Assembly (NCBI GenBank): GCA_910579085.1
Contig: CAJTRU010000034.1
Location: 1-41,807, forward strand
Source of the DNA: an uncultured Lachnospiraceae bacterium
Lineage (GTDB): Bacteria; Bacillota; Clostridia; Lachnospirales; Lachnospiraceae
DNA length: 41,807 bases
Reading direction: 5' to 3'
The notes under the pieces were generated by a model. The model made no database searches and was not told the DNA's origin. It worked only from the letters and a program-made list of their open reading frames with translations. Below are positions 17,465 through 25,792 of the stretch, piece after piece. The number at the start of each line of letters is the position of its first letter. Position 1 is the first letter of the stretch. The translations under genes were made by a program, and so were the position numbers.

Positions 17465-17680
17465 ATAAGAGACGGTGTAATATCCAATTTTTTAATTAAA
17501 GTGGAAAGCCAGGTACAGGACAGTGTATGCAGAATTTTTGCTGATAAGGGCTTATACTGCTGCCAGGAAATTGATGAATACTGGATTGTGGACTGGCAGA
17601 AAAAACAGGTAGAAGTTTGCCAACACAAAATAACTGTAAATTATCCTATACTTACTAAACTTGATTTGTTAATGTGTTAG
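17465..17680 (+). pseudogene. Relic of a Uma2-family (DUF820) nuclease, C-terminal part only
   Basis: An open stretch without a usable start encodes a segment with IDEYWIVDWQKKQVEV, which closely resembles the C-terminal signature of Uma2/DUF820 PD-(D/E)XK proteins (EYWIVDP-x-x-x-VEV). Uma2 proteins are about 180-200 residues; here the N-terminal two thirds, with the catalytic residues, are missing. The 3' part (17615-17645) is a copy of the dispersed repeat. The stretch lies in a 420-bp gap with no intact gene. Confidence 0.45.
17615..17645 (+). repeat. Dispersed repeat, copy 3 (31-bp core)
   Basis: These 31 bp are identical to 21716-21746, running from GTTTGCCAACAC to AAATTATC. They lie inside the Uma2-like relic. 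A 31-bp perfect match 4.1 kb away is far beyond chance. Confidence 0.8.
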
Positions 17681-17738
17681 TGATATACTGTAATAAATAC
17701 TTATTTACTCTGTTTTATTGTGTTTATTAAGGGAAGGG

Positions 17739-18454
17739 GTGGTTTGGCTGAAAAGGGCAGCCCATATCCTGATATTTCTGCTGTTTTTAGTATATATGGT
17801 AATGCCAGCAGTTTCGCTAATTAATTTACTGACAGATTATCAGTATGGATATACAGTTATCATGCTTATGCATTTATAACTGCTGCCATTTCGCTTGCAT
17901 TGGTTGTAAATTCATTTTTTGTGAAGCATATTGTAATGGCAAAGGCAGAAATTTTATATATTTTATTTATGCCATTTTTGCCACTGGTAAACTGGATTTG
18001 TTATATAACTCCTATGGGATGGAAGCTTACAGCATTGTATATGCCATTTTGTTTTACATGTGCTTTGTTTTATATGTTAAGACATATAAAGCAGGTAAAA
18101 AGAAAAATAATAGTATCTTTGACATGCATAATATTTTTTATTCCAATATGTTTTATTTCACTTCTTGATGCCTTGTTTGGGGAGTTTGGTGTTAATAAAG
18201 TTATACAGGTGGAATATTCGCCAGATAAGAAGTATAAAGCGGAGGTTGTGGACAGTGACAAGGGGGCTTTAGGTGGTGCAGTATATGTTAATATTTGTAA
18301 TTCAGAACCAGTAATTGATTTATATTTTATAAAGGTATCTAAGAAGCCGCATTGTGTGTATTCAGGTGAATGGGGCGGATATGAGGAGATGGAATTGTAC
18401 TGGAAAGATAACCATATCTTATCAGTAAATGGTTCTGAATATTTTGCAGGATAG
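17739..18454 (+). pseudogene. Frameshifted membrane protein (DUF5412-like)
   Basis: A GTG at 17739 preceded by GGGAAGG opens a frame encoding a hydrophobic N-terminus (HILIFLLFLVYMVMPA), which stops at 17877. A second frame continues from about 17850 with further hydrophobic helices, then a soluble end containing YSPDKKYKAEVVDSDKGALGG, a pattern like that of DUF5412-type membrane proteins. Together they would make one protein of about 235 residues with several N-terminal helices. A single frameshift near 17830-17870 explains it. It may be a real pseudogene or a sequencing error. Alternatively a shorter intact protein starts at 17900. Confidence 0.5.
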
Positions 18455-18516
18455 AAAAAATACAAGTTATTGTATTAAAATTTTTATAAAATTTAGTATG
18501 GAAGGAGGGACGCAGT

Positions 18517-18621
18517 ATGAACGGTTTTGGATATTCACCAGCTTGTTGCAGCAGCAGTGCAGTATCAAAAACATGCACTTTTTTGTGTTTACGGGATTAC
18601 TGCGCTCTTTTTTACCTATAA
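18517..18621 (+). CDS. Small Cys-rich ORF upstream of an MFS exporter
   Basis: A 34-codon frame with an excellent ribosome-binding site (GGAAGGAGGG, 18499-18508) 8 nt before the ATG. The peptide begins MNGFGYSPACC and contains five cysteines (CC, C, C, C) and ends DYCALFYL. It has no evident signal peptide. The MFS gene begins 139 nt later on the same strand. It could be a leader peptide controlling the exporter, a small structural or natural-product peptide, or the start of a decayed gene. I do not recognise it. Confidence 0.4.
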   Translation: MNGFGYSPACCSSSAVSKTCTFLCLRDYCALFYL

Positions 18622-18760
18622 TTGCCATTAAACAGGCATGGACAGATAAAAATACCGTAGTAATTCCATATGCAGTTTGGCAGTATTTTTGCCAGGCTGT
18701 TTTTTGTATATAAAAAAATTGCTGAAAGGAAGCCAAAGGTTAAAAAGGAAGGGATTACAT

Positions 18761-19978
18761 ATGGATATTAAATTATATAATAAATTAAAAAGGAATATAG
18801 TACTGGACTATATAAACACTTTTATCACTAACCTGAATATGCAGAGTTCAGTATGGGTGCTTTATCTTGCTTACTGTGGGCTAAGTATGGCAGAAACTGG
18901 GATTGTTGAGGGCATTTACCATGCAACAAGCATAATATTTGAAATACCTTCAGGGGCAATAGCGGATTTGCTTGGAAGAAAAAGGAGCATGGTGCTTGGA
19001 AGGGTTTGTATTGCTGTTTCATGTATTATTATGTTGTTTTCAAGAAGTTTCTGGTACTTTGCATTAGGCTTTGCAATCCAGGCATTAGGAAATAATTTTA
19101 ATTCAGGTTCAGAGGAAGCACTTATTTATGACAGCTTGAAATATATTGGCAAGGAACATGAATATATGCGTATTTTTGGCAGGCGCAATGTTATTATTGA
19201 AGTGTCACAGGGTATTGCAACGGTTGCTGGTGCAGTCCTTGCAGAGTATTCCTATTTCTGGTGTTACAGTGCATGCCTTATAATAGCTTTACTGGCTGCT
19301 ATACAGGTTTTATTTATTACTGAAGCACCTGTTGTAGAAAACATGGAAGGGAAACATAAACCTGGCTGGAAGCATATGGGAATTATGGAAACTATCAGGC
19401 AGCATTTTAAAACAAGTTATAATATAATAAGGTCAGATATACGCATATTAAAAATTATAATTTATTATTCTGTGGTTTTTGCATCACAGACACTTTTGTT
19501 TTTCTATAGCCAGCAGTATTATAAAGAACTTGGTTATAATAAAATACAAATAGGGTTTATACTGCTTCTGGCAGGCACAGGTTCATGTATTGGTGCATTG
19601 TTTAGCAACAGGCTTTATAAAAAGTATGACAGAAAAATAATAGCTGCTGCATCACTTTTAATAGCATTTGCCTTTGTGGGTTATGGCTTCAATAACATTA
19701 TATTATCAGTGGTTTTGCTTATGGCGGCAAGCTTTTCGGACTCCTTGCTTTACCCTGTACAGTCAGATGAATTAAACAGGCTTATACCATCAGGGCAGAG
19801 GGCAACTTTGGTTTCTGTTGACAGCTTATTTTTCTCTGTTTCCATGATAATAATGTTTCCAGCGGCAGGTGCACTGGCGGATATAAGGGGGATGGACACA
19901 GTTTTTTCATCTATTGGAATTGGACTTATTGTATTTGTTGTGGTAATATTATTACTAAACAAACCAGAGGACATTTAA
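18761..19978 (+). CDS. Major facilitator superfamily exporter
   Basis: A 405-residue integral membrane protein with about twelve hydrophobic helices. The loop after helix 2 carries the MFS motif A (GAIADLLGRKRSM, about residues 65-77), characteristic of drug/H+ antiporters. The start at 18761 has AAGGAAGGG 5-10 nt upstream; an earlier in-frame ATG at 18677 lacks one. The substrate is unknown. It follows the vanG cluster and a group of broken genes, so it may be part of the same acquired block, giving efflux of some compound. Glycopeptides do not enter the cytosol, so vancomycin efflux is unlikely. Confidence 0.85.
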   Translation: MDIKLYNKLKRNIVLDYINTFITNLNMQSSVWVLYLAYCGLSMAETGIVEGIYHATSIIFEIPSGAIADLLGRKRSMVLGRVCIAVSCIIMLFSRSFWYFALGFAIQALGNNFNSGSEEALIYDSLKYIGKEHEYMRIFGRRNVIIEVSQGIATVAGAVLAEYSYFWCYSACLIIALLAAIQVLFITEAPVVENMEGKHKPGWKHMGIMETIRQHFKTSYNIIRSDIRILKIIIYYSVVFASQTLLFFYSQQYYKELGYNKIQIGFILLLAGTGSCIGALFSNRLYKKYDRKIIAAASLLIAFAFVGYGFNNIILSVVLLMAASFSDSLLYPVQSDELNRLIPSGQRATLVSVDSLFFSVSMIIMFPAAGALADIRGMDTVFSSIGIGLIVFVVVILLLNKPEDI

Positions 19979-20061
19979 TAAAACTGGATATTTTTATGGG
20001 ATTAAAATGGATAGAAGGCATTATTACACAGAATGGAGGAATAAGGGCAATAATATAAAAT

Positions 20062-21633
20062 ATGATAAAAAATAATTTCAGGGTAAAATCAATTAAGACA
20101 AAGCTTATATTAATAATGATAGCTTTACTGGGAATGACAATATTCCTTATATGGTCTATGAATGAACTGTTTCTTCCGGCATATTACCAGTATACCAAGG
20201 TTTCCATGTTAGAAGAGTATTTTATAAAGACAAATGAAATAGTAAAAAAGGACCAGGATTATAATGATGGTTCAGATATGCTTTCTGATGAGAGCACTCT
20301 TCTTCTTGAAATCTTGTCTGCTAATAATGCTGCTAATGTGTATGTATTCAGGCTGTCTGAGTTTTTTGGAAATATATTTTACACATATGTTTACCCGTCA
20401 TCTGATAAGATAACGGATTTCCAGAAAGAACGTGTAAGAGATAAAACAATAGACTATATTTCTGGAATGGAAGATGAACAGAGTTATTATAAGAGTGCAA
20501 AAGGAAAAGAATTAATTAAGGATAATGGTAATTATACTGTATGCAAAGTCTGGGATAAACGTATAGGTTCTTATTATCTTGAATTATTCGGGCAGCTTGA
20601 ACCAGGTTCTTTTGTATATGTAAATACAAATTTCCAGAGCATGACAGAAAATATAAATATATTTAACAGTTTTATATTTTATGTTGGATTAAGTGTAATA
20701 GTATTCGGGGCAATAGTTATGGTCTTTGTAAGCAGTGGCTTTACAAAGCCTGTTCTTAAGCTTACGGAGATAGCAAAACGTATGTCGGAACTGGATTTTG
20801 AGATAAGGTATCCTGTTACAACGCAGGATGAAATAGGAGTGCTTGGAAGCAGTATAAATACATTATCTGAAACACTTGAGAAGACTATTTCTGAATTAAA
20901 GTCTGCTAACAATGAACTTCAGAAGGATATTGAGAAAAAAATCCAGATTGATGAAATGCGCAAAGAATTCCTTTCTAATGTGTCGCATGAACTGAAAACA
21001 CCTATTGCACTGATACAAGGCTATGCAGAGGGGCTTTATGATAATATTAATGATGACAGCGCAAGCCGTGAGTTTTATTGTGAGGTTATTATTGATGAAG
21101 CAGGCAAAATGAATAAGATGGTTAAAAAGCTTCTTACGCTTAACCAGATAGAATTTGGAAAGAACCAGCTTTCATATGAACATTTTGATATAACAGAGGT
21201 AGTAAGGCAAGTTATAAATTCAGCAGCACTTCTTGCAGAACAGAAAGGTGCAGTTATCAGTATGCCAGATTATGGGGCTGTATATGTCTGGGCAGATGAA
21301 TATATGGTTGAAGAAGTAGTTACTAATTATATAAGCAATGCAGTAAACCATGTGGCAGGTGAAATGAAAATAGATGTCCATATTGAAAAAATGGAAGATG
21401 TCGTAAGGGTGAGCGTATTTAACACAGGAAACTGTATACCAGAAGAAGAACTTGACAAAATATGGATAAAATTTTATAAGGTTGACAAAGCACGTACAAG
21501 GGAATATGGAGGAAGCGGCATAGGTCTGTCAATTGTAAAGGCTATAATGAATTCCATGAACAGGCAGTGTGGTGTTGAAAACCATGAAAACGGAGTTGAG
21601 TTCTGGTTTGAACTAGACATTAAGTCATTTTAA
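20062..21633 (+). CDS. Sensor histidine kinase with external sensor domain
   Basis: A 523-residue membrane kinase. Helix 1 (about 14-34) and helix 2 (about 203-224) bracket a 165-residue extracytoplasmic sensor. A HAMP domain (about 225-278), a coiled linker, the H-box at His309 (SNVSHELKTPIAL), N-box (NYISNAVNH), F-box region (KIWIKFYKVD) and G2 box (GSGIGLSIVK) follow. No response regulator is adjacent. It lies on the same strand and just past the van block from the kinase-less regulator at 9215, so these two are inferred partners. The ribosome-binding site is poor: GGAGG at 20036-20040 is too far upstream, which may reflect rearrangement just before the gene. Confidence 0.9.
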   Translation: MIKNNFRVKSIKTKLILIMIALLGMTIFLIWSMNELFLPAYYQYTKVSMLEEYFIKTNEIVKKDQDYNDGSDMLSDESTLLLEILSANNAANVYVFRLSEFFGNIFYTYVYPSSDKITDFQKERVRDKTIDYISGMEDEQSYYKSAKGKELIKDNGNYTVCKVWDKRIGSYYLELFGQLEPGSFVYVNTNFQSMTENINIFNSFIFYVGLSVIVFGAIVMVFVSSGFTKPVLKLTEIAKRMSELDFEIRYPVTTQDEIGVLGSSINTLSETLEKTISELKSANNELQKDIEKKIQIDEMRKEFLSNVSHELKTPIALIQGYAEGLYDNINDDSASREFYCEVIIDEAGKMNKMVKKLLTLNQIEFGKNQLSYEHFDITEVVRQVINSAALLAEQKGAVISMPDYGAVYVWADEYMVEEVVTNYISNAVNHVAGEMKIDVHIEKMEDVVRVSVFNTGNCIPEEELDKIWIKFYKVDKARTREYGGSGIGLSIVKAIMNSMNRQCGVENHENGVEFWFELDIKSF

Positions 21634-21666
21634 CACATCCAGATACTATGCACTGGCAGGGTTAAA

Positions 21667-21747
21667 GTGCCCCTGTCATGGAATAATATTAGCTGGACAC
21701 AGAAACCCTGCGTCCGTTTGCCAACACAAAATAACTGTAAATTATCA
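21667..21747 (+). repeat. Dispersed repeat, copy 4 (full length)
   Basis: Full-length copy matching 69-150: GTGCCCCTG, GGAATA, CACAGAAACC, GTCCGTTT, then a 31-bp core identical to 17615-17645. It begins 34 nt after the histidine-kinase stop codon and holds no reading frame. Confidence 0.75.
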
Positions 21748-21804
21748 TAAAATATCATATATTTCAGATTTTATGAAACTAATTTAGTCTTTTTAATGTT
21801 CTCA

Positions 21805-21834
21805 TTGACGCACCAGATGTGAATATGGTACTAT
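21805..21834 (+). promoter_or_regulatory. Promoter of the lipoprotein gene
   Basis: TTGACG (21805-21810) and TACTAT (21829-21834) are 18 bp apart, with a TGn extended -10. The leader of about 150 nt contains small hairpins (AAAGGCAG/CTGTCTTT near 21906-21924 and GTGCCA/TGGCAC at 21933-21952) whose role is not known. Confidence 0.55.
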
Positions 21835-21989
21835 ATAGATGTATATGATTGAAGAATTATTCTAAAGAGCCAGTACAGTTCTAAGAGTAATTACGGTTTA
21901 TAAAGAAAGGCAGTGTCTGTCTTTTTATATCTGTGCCATACGGATGTGGCACGGGGATTATTTTTAATAATTTCTAGGGGGATAAAGGG

Positions 21990-22739
21990 ATGAAAAAGAG
22001 TATGTTTGCTGCTGCACTTATAATATCTATAGTCTTAACAGGCTGTGCAAGTGTTCCTGATTTATCTGATGAGGATAACCAGATTATAAGCCAGTATATT
22101 GCAGGTGCAGTTTTAAACAATTCTGAACGGTATGGGTATTCATTTAATTATGATAAATCAGTATTGGACCCAACACCAAAACCAACTCCAGCACCAACGC
22201 TTGCACCAGCCCCAGAGCCAGAAAACACACCAGGCAGCAGCGGGACACAAGGAAAGCCAGGTACAGGAAGCCAGGGGAACAGCGGCAGCACAGGAAACAG
22301 TGGTGGAACAGGTGGCAGTGGTGTATCTGTTGCAAAAAGTGTAAGTCCTGTTGAGCTGTATAATATTCCAGGGATAAGTGTTAAGCCTTTGTCAGTTGGG
22401 ACAAAGAAACATATAAGCACAGATTTCTCATCTATTTCAGCAGATGACGGAAAGAAACTTGTAGTTGTTTCATTTTTAATAAAAAATAATTCCACTAAGG
22501 CACAAAAGGCAGCATTTGTAAAGAAAAACATAAGTTATTCCATTACTATAGGTGGAAAGAGTTATGGAAATGCAATGCTTACAATTGCAGAAGGTGACCT
22601 GTTAAGCTTTAATGAAAAGATATCAGCAGGAGGAAGCAAAAAGGGAGTGCTTGTATTCCAGGCAGATTCATCTGTTAAAGTTAAAGATGTTGTAGTAAAG
22701 GCTGTAAAAGGAAATAAAGAAACAGCTTTTAATATTTAA
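21990..22739 (+). CDS. Secreted lipoprotein, DUF5067/DUF4352-like
   Basis: A 249-residue lipoprotein. The signal peptide ends in the lipobox LTGC with the lipidated Cys at residue 19. A short helical part is followed by a Pro/Thr/Ala linker (PTPKPTPAPTLAPAPEPE) and a Gly/Ser-rich stretch, then a beta-sandwich domain (about 120-249) with the VVVSFLIKNNSTKAQKAAF pattern seen in DUF5067/DUF4352 immunoglobulin-like domains. Such proteins sit on the outer membrane face and may bind wall polymers or ligands; the function is unknown. It follows the histidine kinase and has its own promoter. A second lipoprotein of similar design is at 37390. Confidence 0.75.
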   Translation: MKKSMFAAALIISIVLTGCASVPDLSDEDNQIISQYIAGAVLNNSERYGYSFNYDKSVLDPTPKPTPAPTLAPAPEPENTPGSSGTQGKPGTGSQGNSGSTGNSGGTGGSGVSVAKSVSPVELYNIPGISVKPLSVGTKKHISTDFSSISADDGKKLVVVSFLIKNNSTKAQKAAFVKKNISYSITIGGKSYGNAMLTIAEGDLLSFNEKISAGGSKKGVLVFQADSSVKVKDVVVKAVKGNKETAFNI

Positions 22740-22879
22740 GAAGTAATAGAAAATGTTATTTCTTAAAAGGATATTTTTTAGAGAAAGTTTTTCTGTAAAA
22801 GATATATCTTTATATATATGCCGCAGTGCGGCAGGATTATTGCCACTATTATGTGGTAAAATATTGGAGGTACGGACAT

Positions 22880-23794
22880 ATGGAAACAGGAATTTTATTA
22901 GAGAGTGGAACTAATGAACTGGAAATTCTGGAATTTAAAGTAGGCAATAACTATTATGGGATTAATGTTGCAAAGATACGTGAGATTATTTCATACCAGA
23001 CACCTACACCTATTCCAAATGCAGACCCAAGGATTGAAGGGATATTTATGCCGAGGGATGAAATTATTTCCATAATTGACCTGGCAGAAGTTATGCATCT
23101 TGAAAAGCCTGAAAAAGTGTCAAATGATATGTACATAGTTACTAATTTTAACCAGCTTAATACAGCATTCCATGTAAATGCTGTGCTTGGAATTCACAGG
23201 GTATCATGGTCTGATATTGTAAAACCGGATTCAACTATTAATACCGCTGGTGAAGGTATGGCAACTGGTATTATCCGTATAGATAAAAAACTTATTATTA
23301 TCCTTGATTTTGAGAAAATAGTGTCTGAGATAAACCCAGAAACAGGTCTTAAGGTTTCAGATGTTGAGCATATGAAGAACAGAAGCCGCAATGAAAGCCC
23401 TATCCTTATCGCAGAAGATTCAGCACTTCTTAGCAAAATGATTGTAAACTGTCTTGAACAGGCAGGTTATACTAACCTGGTAACAACTGATAATGGCCAG
23501 GAGTGCTGGGATAAATTACAGGAATACCTTGCAGAAGGTGACATTGATGAGAAGGTTTCATGTATTATTACTGATATAGAAATGCCACAGATGGATGGAC
23601 ACAGGCTTACAAAGCTTGTTAAAGAGCATGAAAGGCTTAAACATATTCCACTGATAATTTTCTCATCACTTGTTAATGCAGAGATGAGGCGCAAAGGTGA
23701 ACAGCTTGGTGCAAATGCACAGTTGTCCAAACCTGAAATTGGCCAGTTAGTTGGTGCTATTGATAAACTCATAGGCAATACAACAGGGGCGTAA
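22880..23794 (+). CDS. cheV: CheV chemotaxis coupling protein
   Basis: A 304-residue protein with an N-terminal CheW-like coupling domain (about 10-155) and a C-terminal receiver domain (about 175-300). The CheW part shows EILEFKVGNNYYGINVAKIREI and the receiver has the acidic pair in IAEDSALL, a phospho-Asp in IITDIEMPQMDGH and the Lys of SKPE. CheV links receptors to the kinase CheA and adapts signalling when phosphorylated. No other chemotaxis gene is in the window. I start at the ATG at 22880 because GGAGG lies at 22866-22870; an in-frame GTG at 22826 is less likely. Confidence 0.93.
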   Translation: METGILLESGTNELEILEFKVGNNYYGINVAKIREIISYQTPTPIPNADPRIEGIFMPRDEIISIIDLAEVMHLEKPEKVSNDMYIVTNFNQLNTAFHVNAVLGIHRVSWSDIVKPDSTINTAGEGMATGIIRIDKKLIIILDFEKIVSEINPETGLKVSDVEHMKNRSRNESPILIAEDSALLSKMIVNCLEQAGYTNLVTTDNGQECWDKLQEYLAEGDIDEKVSCIITDIEMPQMDGHRLTKLVKEHERLKHIPLIIFSSLVNAEMRRKGEQLGANAQLSKPEIGQLVGAIDKLIGNTTGA

Positions 23795-23866
23795 AGTGTA
23801 GTATATGCAGGATATTTGCAGTTTCAGGCACGCAAGTATTAATTTATAAGGGAGATTGAACGGGAA

Positions 23867-25624
23867 TTGAGTGAGGAAAAAGATTTAGACCAGATAGAAA
23901 ATGACAGCCCTGGCAGTGATGATGGCTTTGGAGGCCTTGAAGATTTTGTGGAACTTGATGATTTACAGAACCTTGAAGGTCTTGGCGATTTAAGCGGTCT
24001 TGGTGATATCAGTGATTTAGGTGATTTGTCAGACCTGCAAGGGATTGCTGGTGAAACAGCGGGTTTAGATGATTTAGATGTAAATATAGATATCCCGCTT
24101 CCTGTTATGGAAGAAGCAGGCCAGGAGGAGCAGGCCAGGGAAGCAGAAGCTGCCACTGGAAATGTTACAGAACTGCCTGTGCAGGAAGAAGAGGGAATAA
24201 CAGATATTCCAGCAGCAGAAATCCCACCAGAGGAAACAGAACTGCCAGAACCTGGAGAGACTGGGGCACTGGAAGAGCCAGGCACTGAAGAGGAAATTCA
24301 AGATATAATACCAGGACTTGAAGAGGACAGTTCCATGCTGGACAGTCCAGATGGTGAAGATATTACAGAAGAACTGGAAGAGCCAGACGGGCTGGATATG
24401 GATATACCAGGTATTGAAGAAGAACCTTTGCCAGAAGAAACTGGCATACTGGAAGAAGAAACTCTAAGCATAGATGCAGGTAATGAAGAGGAAGAAGAAC
24501 CTCTGATTGATGATATTGCATTTGATACAGAGGAAGAAATGACGCCACTGGAAGAAGAGATGCAGGCAGAAGAACCAGGCAGTACTGATGCTGGTGAAGC
24601 AGATTCAATGCTTGACGGTCTTGACAGTATGTTAGACAGCCTGGATATAAATGGTTCACTTGATGAGGAAGAAGTATTGCCTGGCAGTGTTGAAGAAGAT
24701 GCTGGTGATGGTCTTGACAGCATGTTAGACAGCCTTGGAATGCAAGGTGCTGCTGTGGCAGCAGGTGCTGTATCTGAAGAAGGAACGGCGGATGGACAAC
24801 AGGAAGAAGCAGGGGAAGAAGAAAAGAAACCTGGTTTCTTTAAACGTGTATTTGGCAATGTTGTAACAGATGAAATTGCTGAGGCAGAGCGCAAGGCAAA
24901 AGAGGAAGAAGAAGAACAGGCTGTCCTGAAAGCAGAAGAAGAAGCAAAGGCAAAAGAGGAAAAAGAAGCTAAGAAGGCGGCAGCAGCAGAAGCTAAAGCA
25001 GCCAAAAAGGCAGCCAAGGCAGCTAAAAAGGCTGAAAAAGAAGAACAGAAGGCGGCTAAAAAGGCTGAAAAGCAGGCTAAAAAGGAAGCAGAAAAAGAAG
25101 AAGAGGAACAGGAAGTTGTTGGCAAGCTTAATAAAGCAGGTGTTATAATTGTAGTAGCAGGGTCTGCCTTGCTTCTTGCAGGTGTAATCCTTGGGACAAA
25201 TATATTTGGATACAGTGCCAGCAAATCAGAAGCAGAAAGGTATTTTACATTACAAAAATACAGTGATGCTTATAATGAAGCCAGAGGGACTAAAATGAAA
25301 GAAAAAGACCCTGAACTGTATGATAAAATAATTACTGTAATGAAAGTACAGCAGTCACTTGACTCATATAGCAGTTATTCTGTAATGAAATATTATCCTG
25401 ATGCACTGGATTCATTATTACGTGGATTACAGAAATATGATGAAAATATAGATATGGCACTGGATTTAGAAATTGAAGGTGATATGAAAGTATGCAAAAA
25501 CAGGATATTAAGTATACTTAAAGATGAATTCAGCCTGTCAGAACAGGAAGCCTATGACATACTAAGCCTTGATGATGAGGCATATACAAGAAAAGTAGTG
25601 GGTATTGCAAAGAAGAAAATTTAA
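23867..25624 (+). CDS. Large acidic membrane protein with Ala/Lys-rich helix
   Basis: A 585-residue protein I cannot assign to a family. Residues 1-315 are very acidic and disordered, starting with Gly-Asp-Leu repeats (GLGDLSGLGDISDLGDLSDL) and later carrying two copies of a DGLDSMLDSL motif near residues 250 and 283. A Phe-rich KKPGFFKRVFGN segment follows, then a 95-residue Glu/Ala/Lys helix, one transmembrane segment (about 425-447) and a helical C-terminal domain of about 135 residues. With the acidic part cytosolic, the C-terminal domain would be outside. The start is a TTG; GGGAG lies about 12 nt before it. CheV is immediately upstream, suggesting but not proving a link to chemotaxis or cell polarity. 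Confidence 0.6.
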   Translation: MSEEKDLDQIENDSPGSDDGFGGLEDFVELDDLQNLEGLGDLSGLGDISDLGDLSDLQGIAGETAGLDDLDVNIDIPLPVMEEAGQEEQAREAEAATGNVTELPVQEEEGITDIPAAEIPPEETELPEPGETGALEEPGTEEEIQDIIPGLEEDSSMLDSPDGEDITEELEEPDGLDMDIPGIEEEPLPEETGILEEETLSIDAGNEEEEEPLIDDIAFDTEEEMTPLEEEMQAEEPGSTDAGEADSMLDGLDSMLDSLDINGSLDEEEVLPGSVEEDAGDGLDSMLDSLGMQGAAVAAGAVSEEGTADGQQEEAGEEEKKPGFFKRVFGNVVTDEIAEAERKAKEEEEEQAVLKAEEEAKAKEEKEAKKAAAAEAKAAKKAAKAAKKAEKEEQKAAKKAEKQAKKEAEKEEEEQEVVGKLNKAGVIIVVAGSALLLAGVILGTNIFGYSASKSEAERYFTLQKYSDAYNEARGTKMKEKDPELYDKIITVMKVQQSLDSYSSYSVMKYYPDALDSLLRGLQKYDENIDMALDLEIEGDMKVCKNRILSILKDEFSLSEQEAYDILSLDDEAYTRKVVGIAKKKI

Positions 25625-25693
25625 CCTTACCAGGCAAGGTAAGCAATGTAGCAGACTGCGGATATCCGCCTGGCTTGTTTTTAGTAAGATTAC

Positions 25694-25724
25694 AGCCCGC
25701 CGTTAATTAACCGGCGGGCTTTTC
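25694..25724 (+). terminator. Rho-independent terminator
   Basis: Stem AGCCCGCCG (25694-25702) with CGGCGGGCT (25712-25720), loop TTAATTAAC, followed by TTTT. It ends the transcript of the acidic membrane protein and isolates the hisHF run. Confidence 0.88.
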
Positions 25725-25792
25725 TGCTTTACAGGAGATTCTTATCTGTTTAATATGTCCTGCTGTTTTTGGAAAATGGATTGGAGGAATAT

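Noticed and set aside
17845..18168. Cys/Phe-rich ORF overlapping the DUF5412-like gene
   Set aside because: It overlaps a better frame that carries hydrophobic helices and the YSPDKKYKAEVV motif; it is an out-of-frame shadow.
18761..19978. MFS protein as a vancomycin efflux pump
   Set aside because: Glycopeptides act outside the membrane and are too large for MFS drug pumps; proximity to van genes is not evidence of that role.
21840..21989. Riboswitch in the leader of the lipoprotein gene
   Set aside because: Small hairpins exist, but I cannot match any conserved riboswitch core such as c-di-GMP, SAM, TPP or cobalamin, and no strong terminator or anti-terminator pair is visible.
24298..25224. 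Long open frame on the minus strand (308 codons)
   Set aside because: It lies wholly antisense to the acidic membrane-protein gene; its Ser/Ala-rich composition is just the complement of Glu/Lys/Ala codons, and no ribosome-binding site is present.
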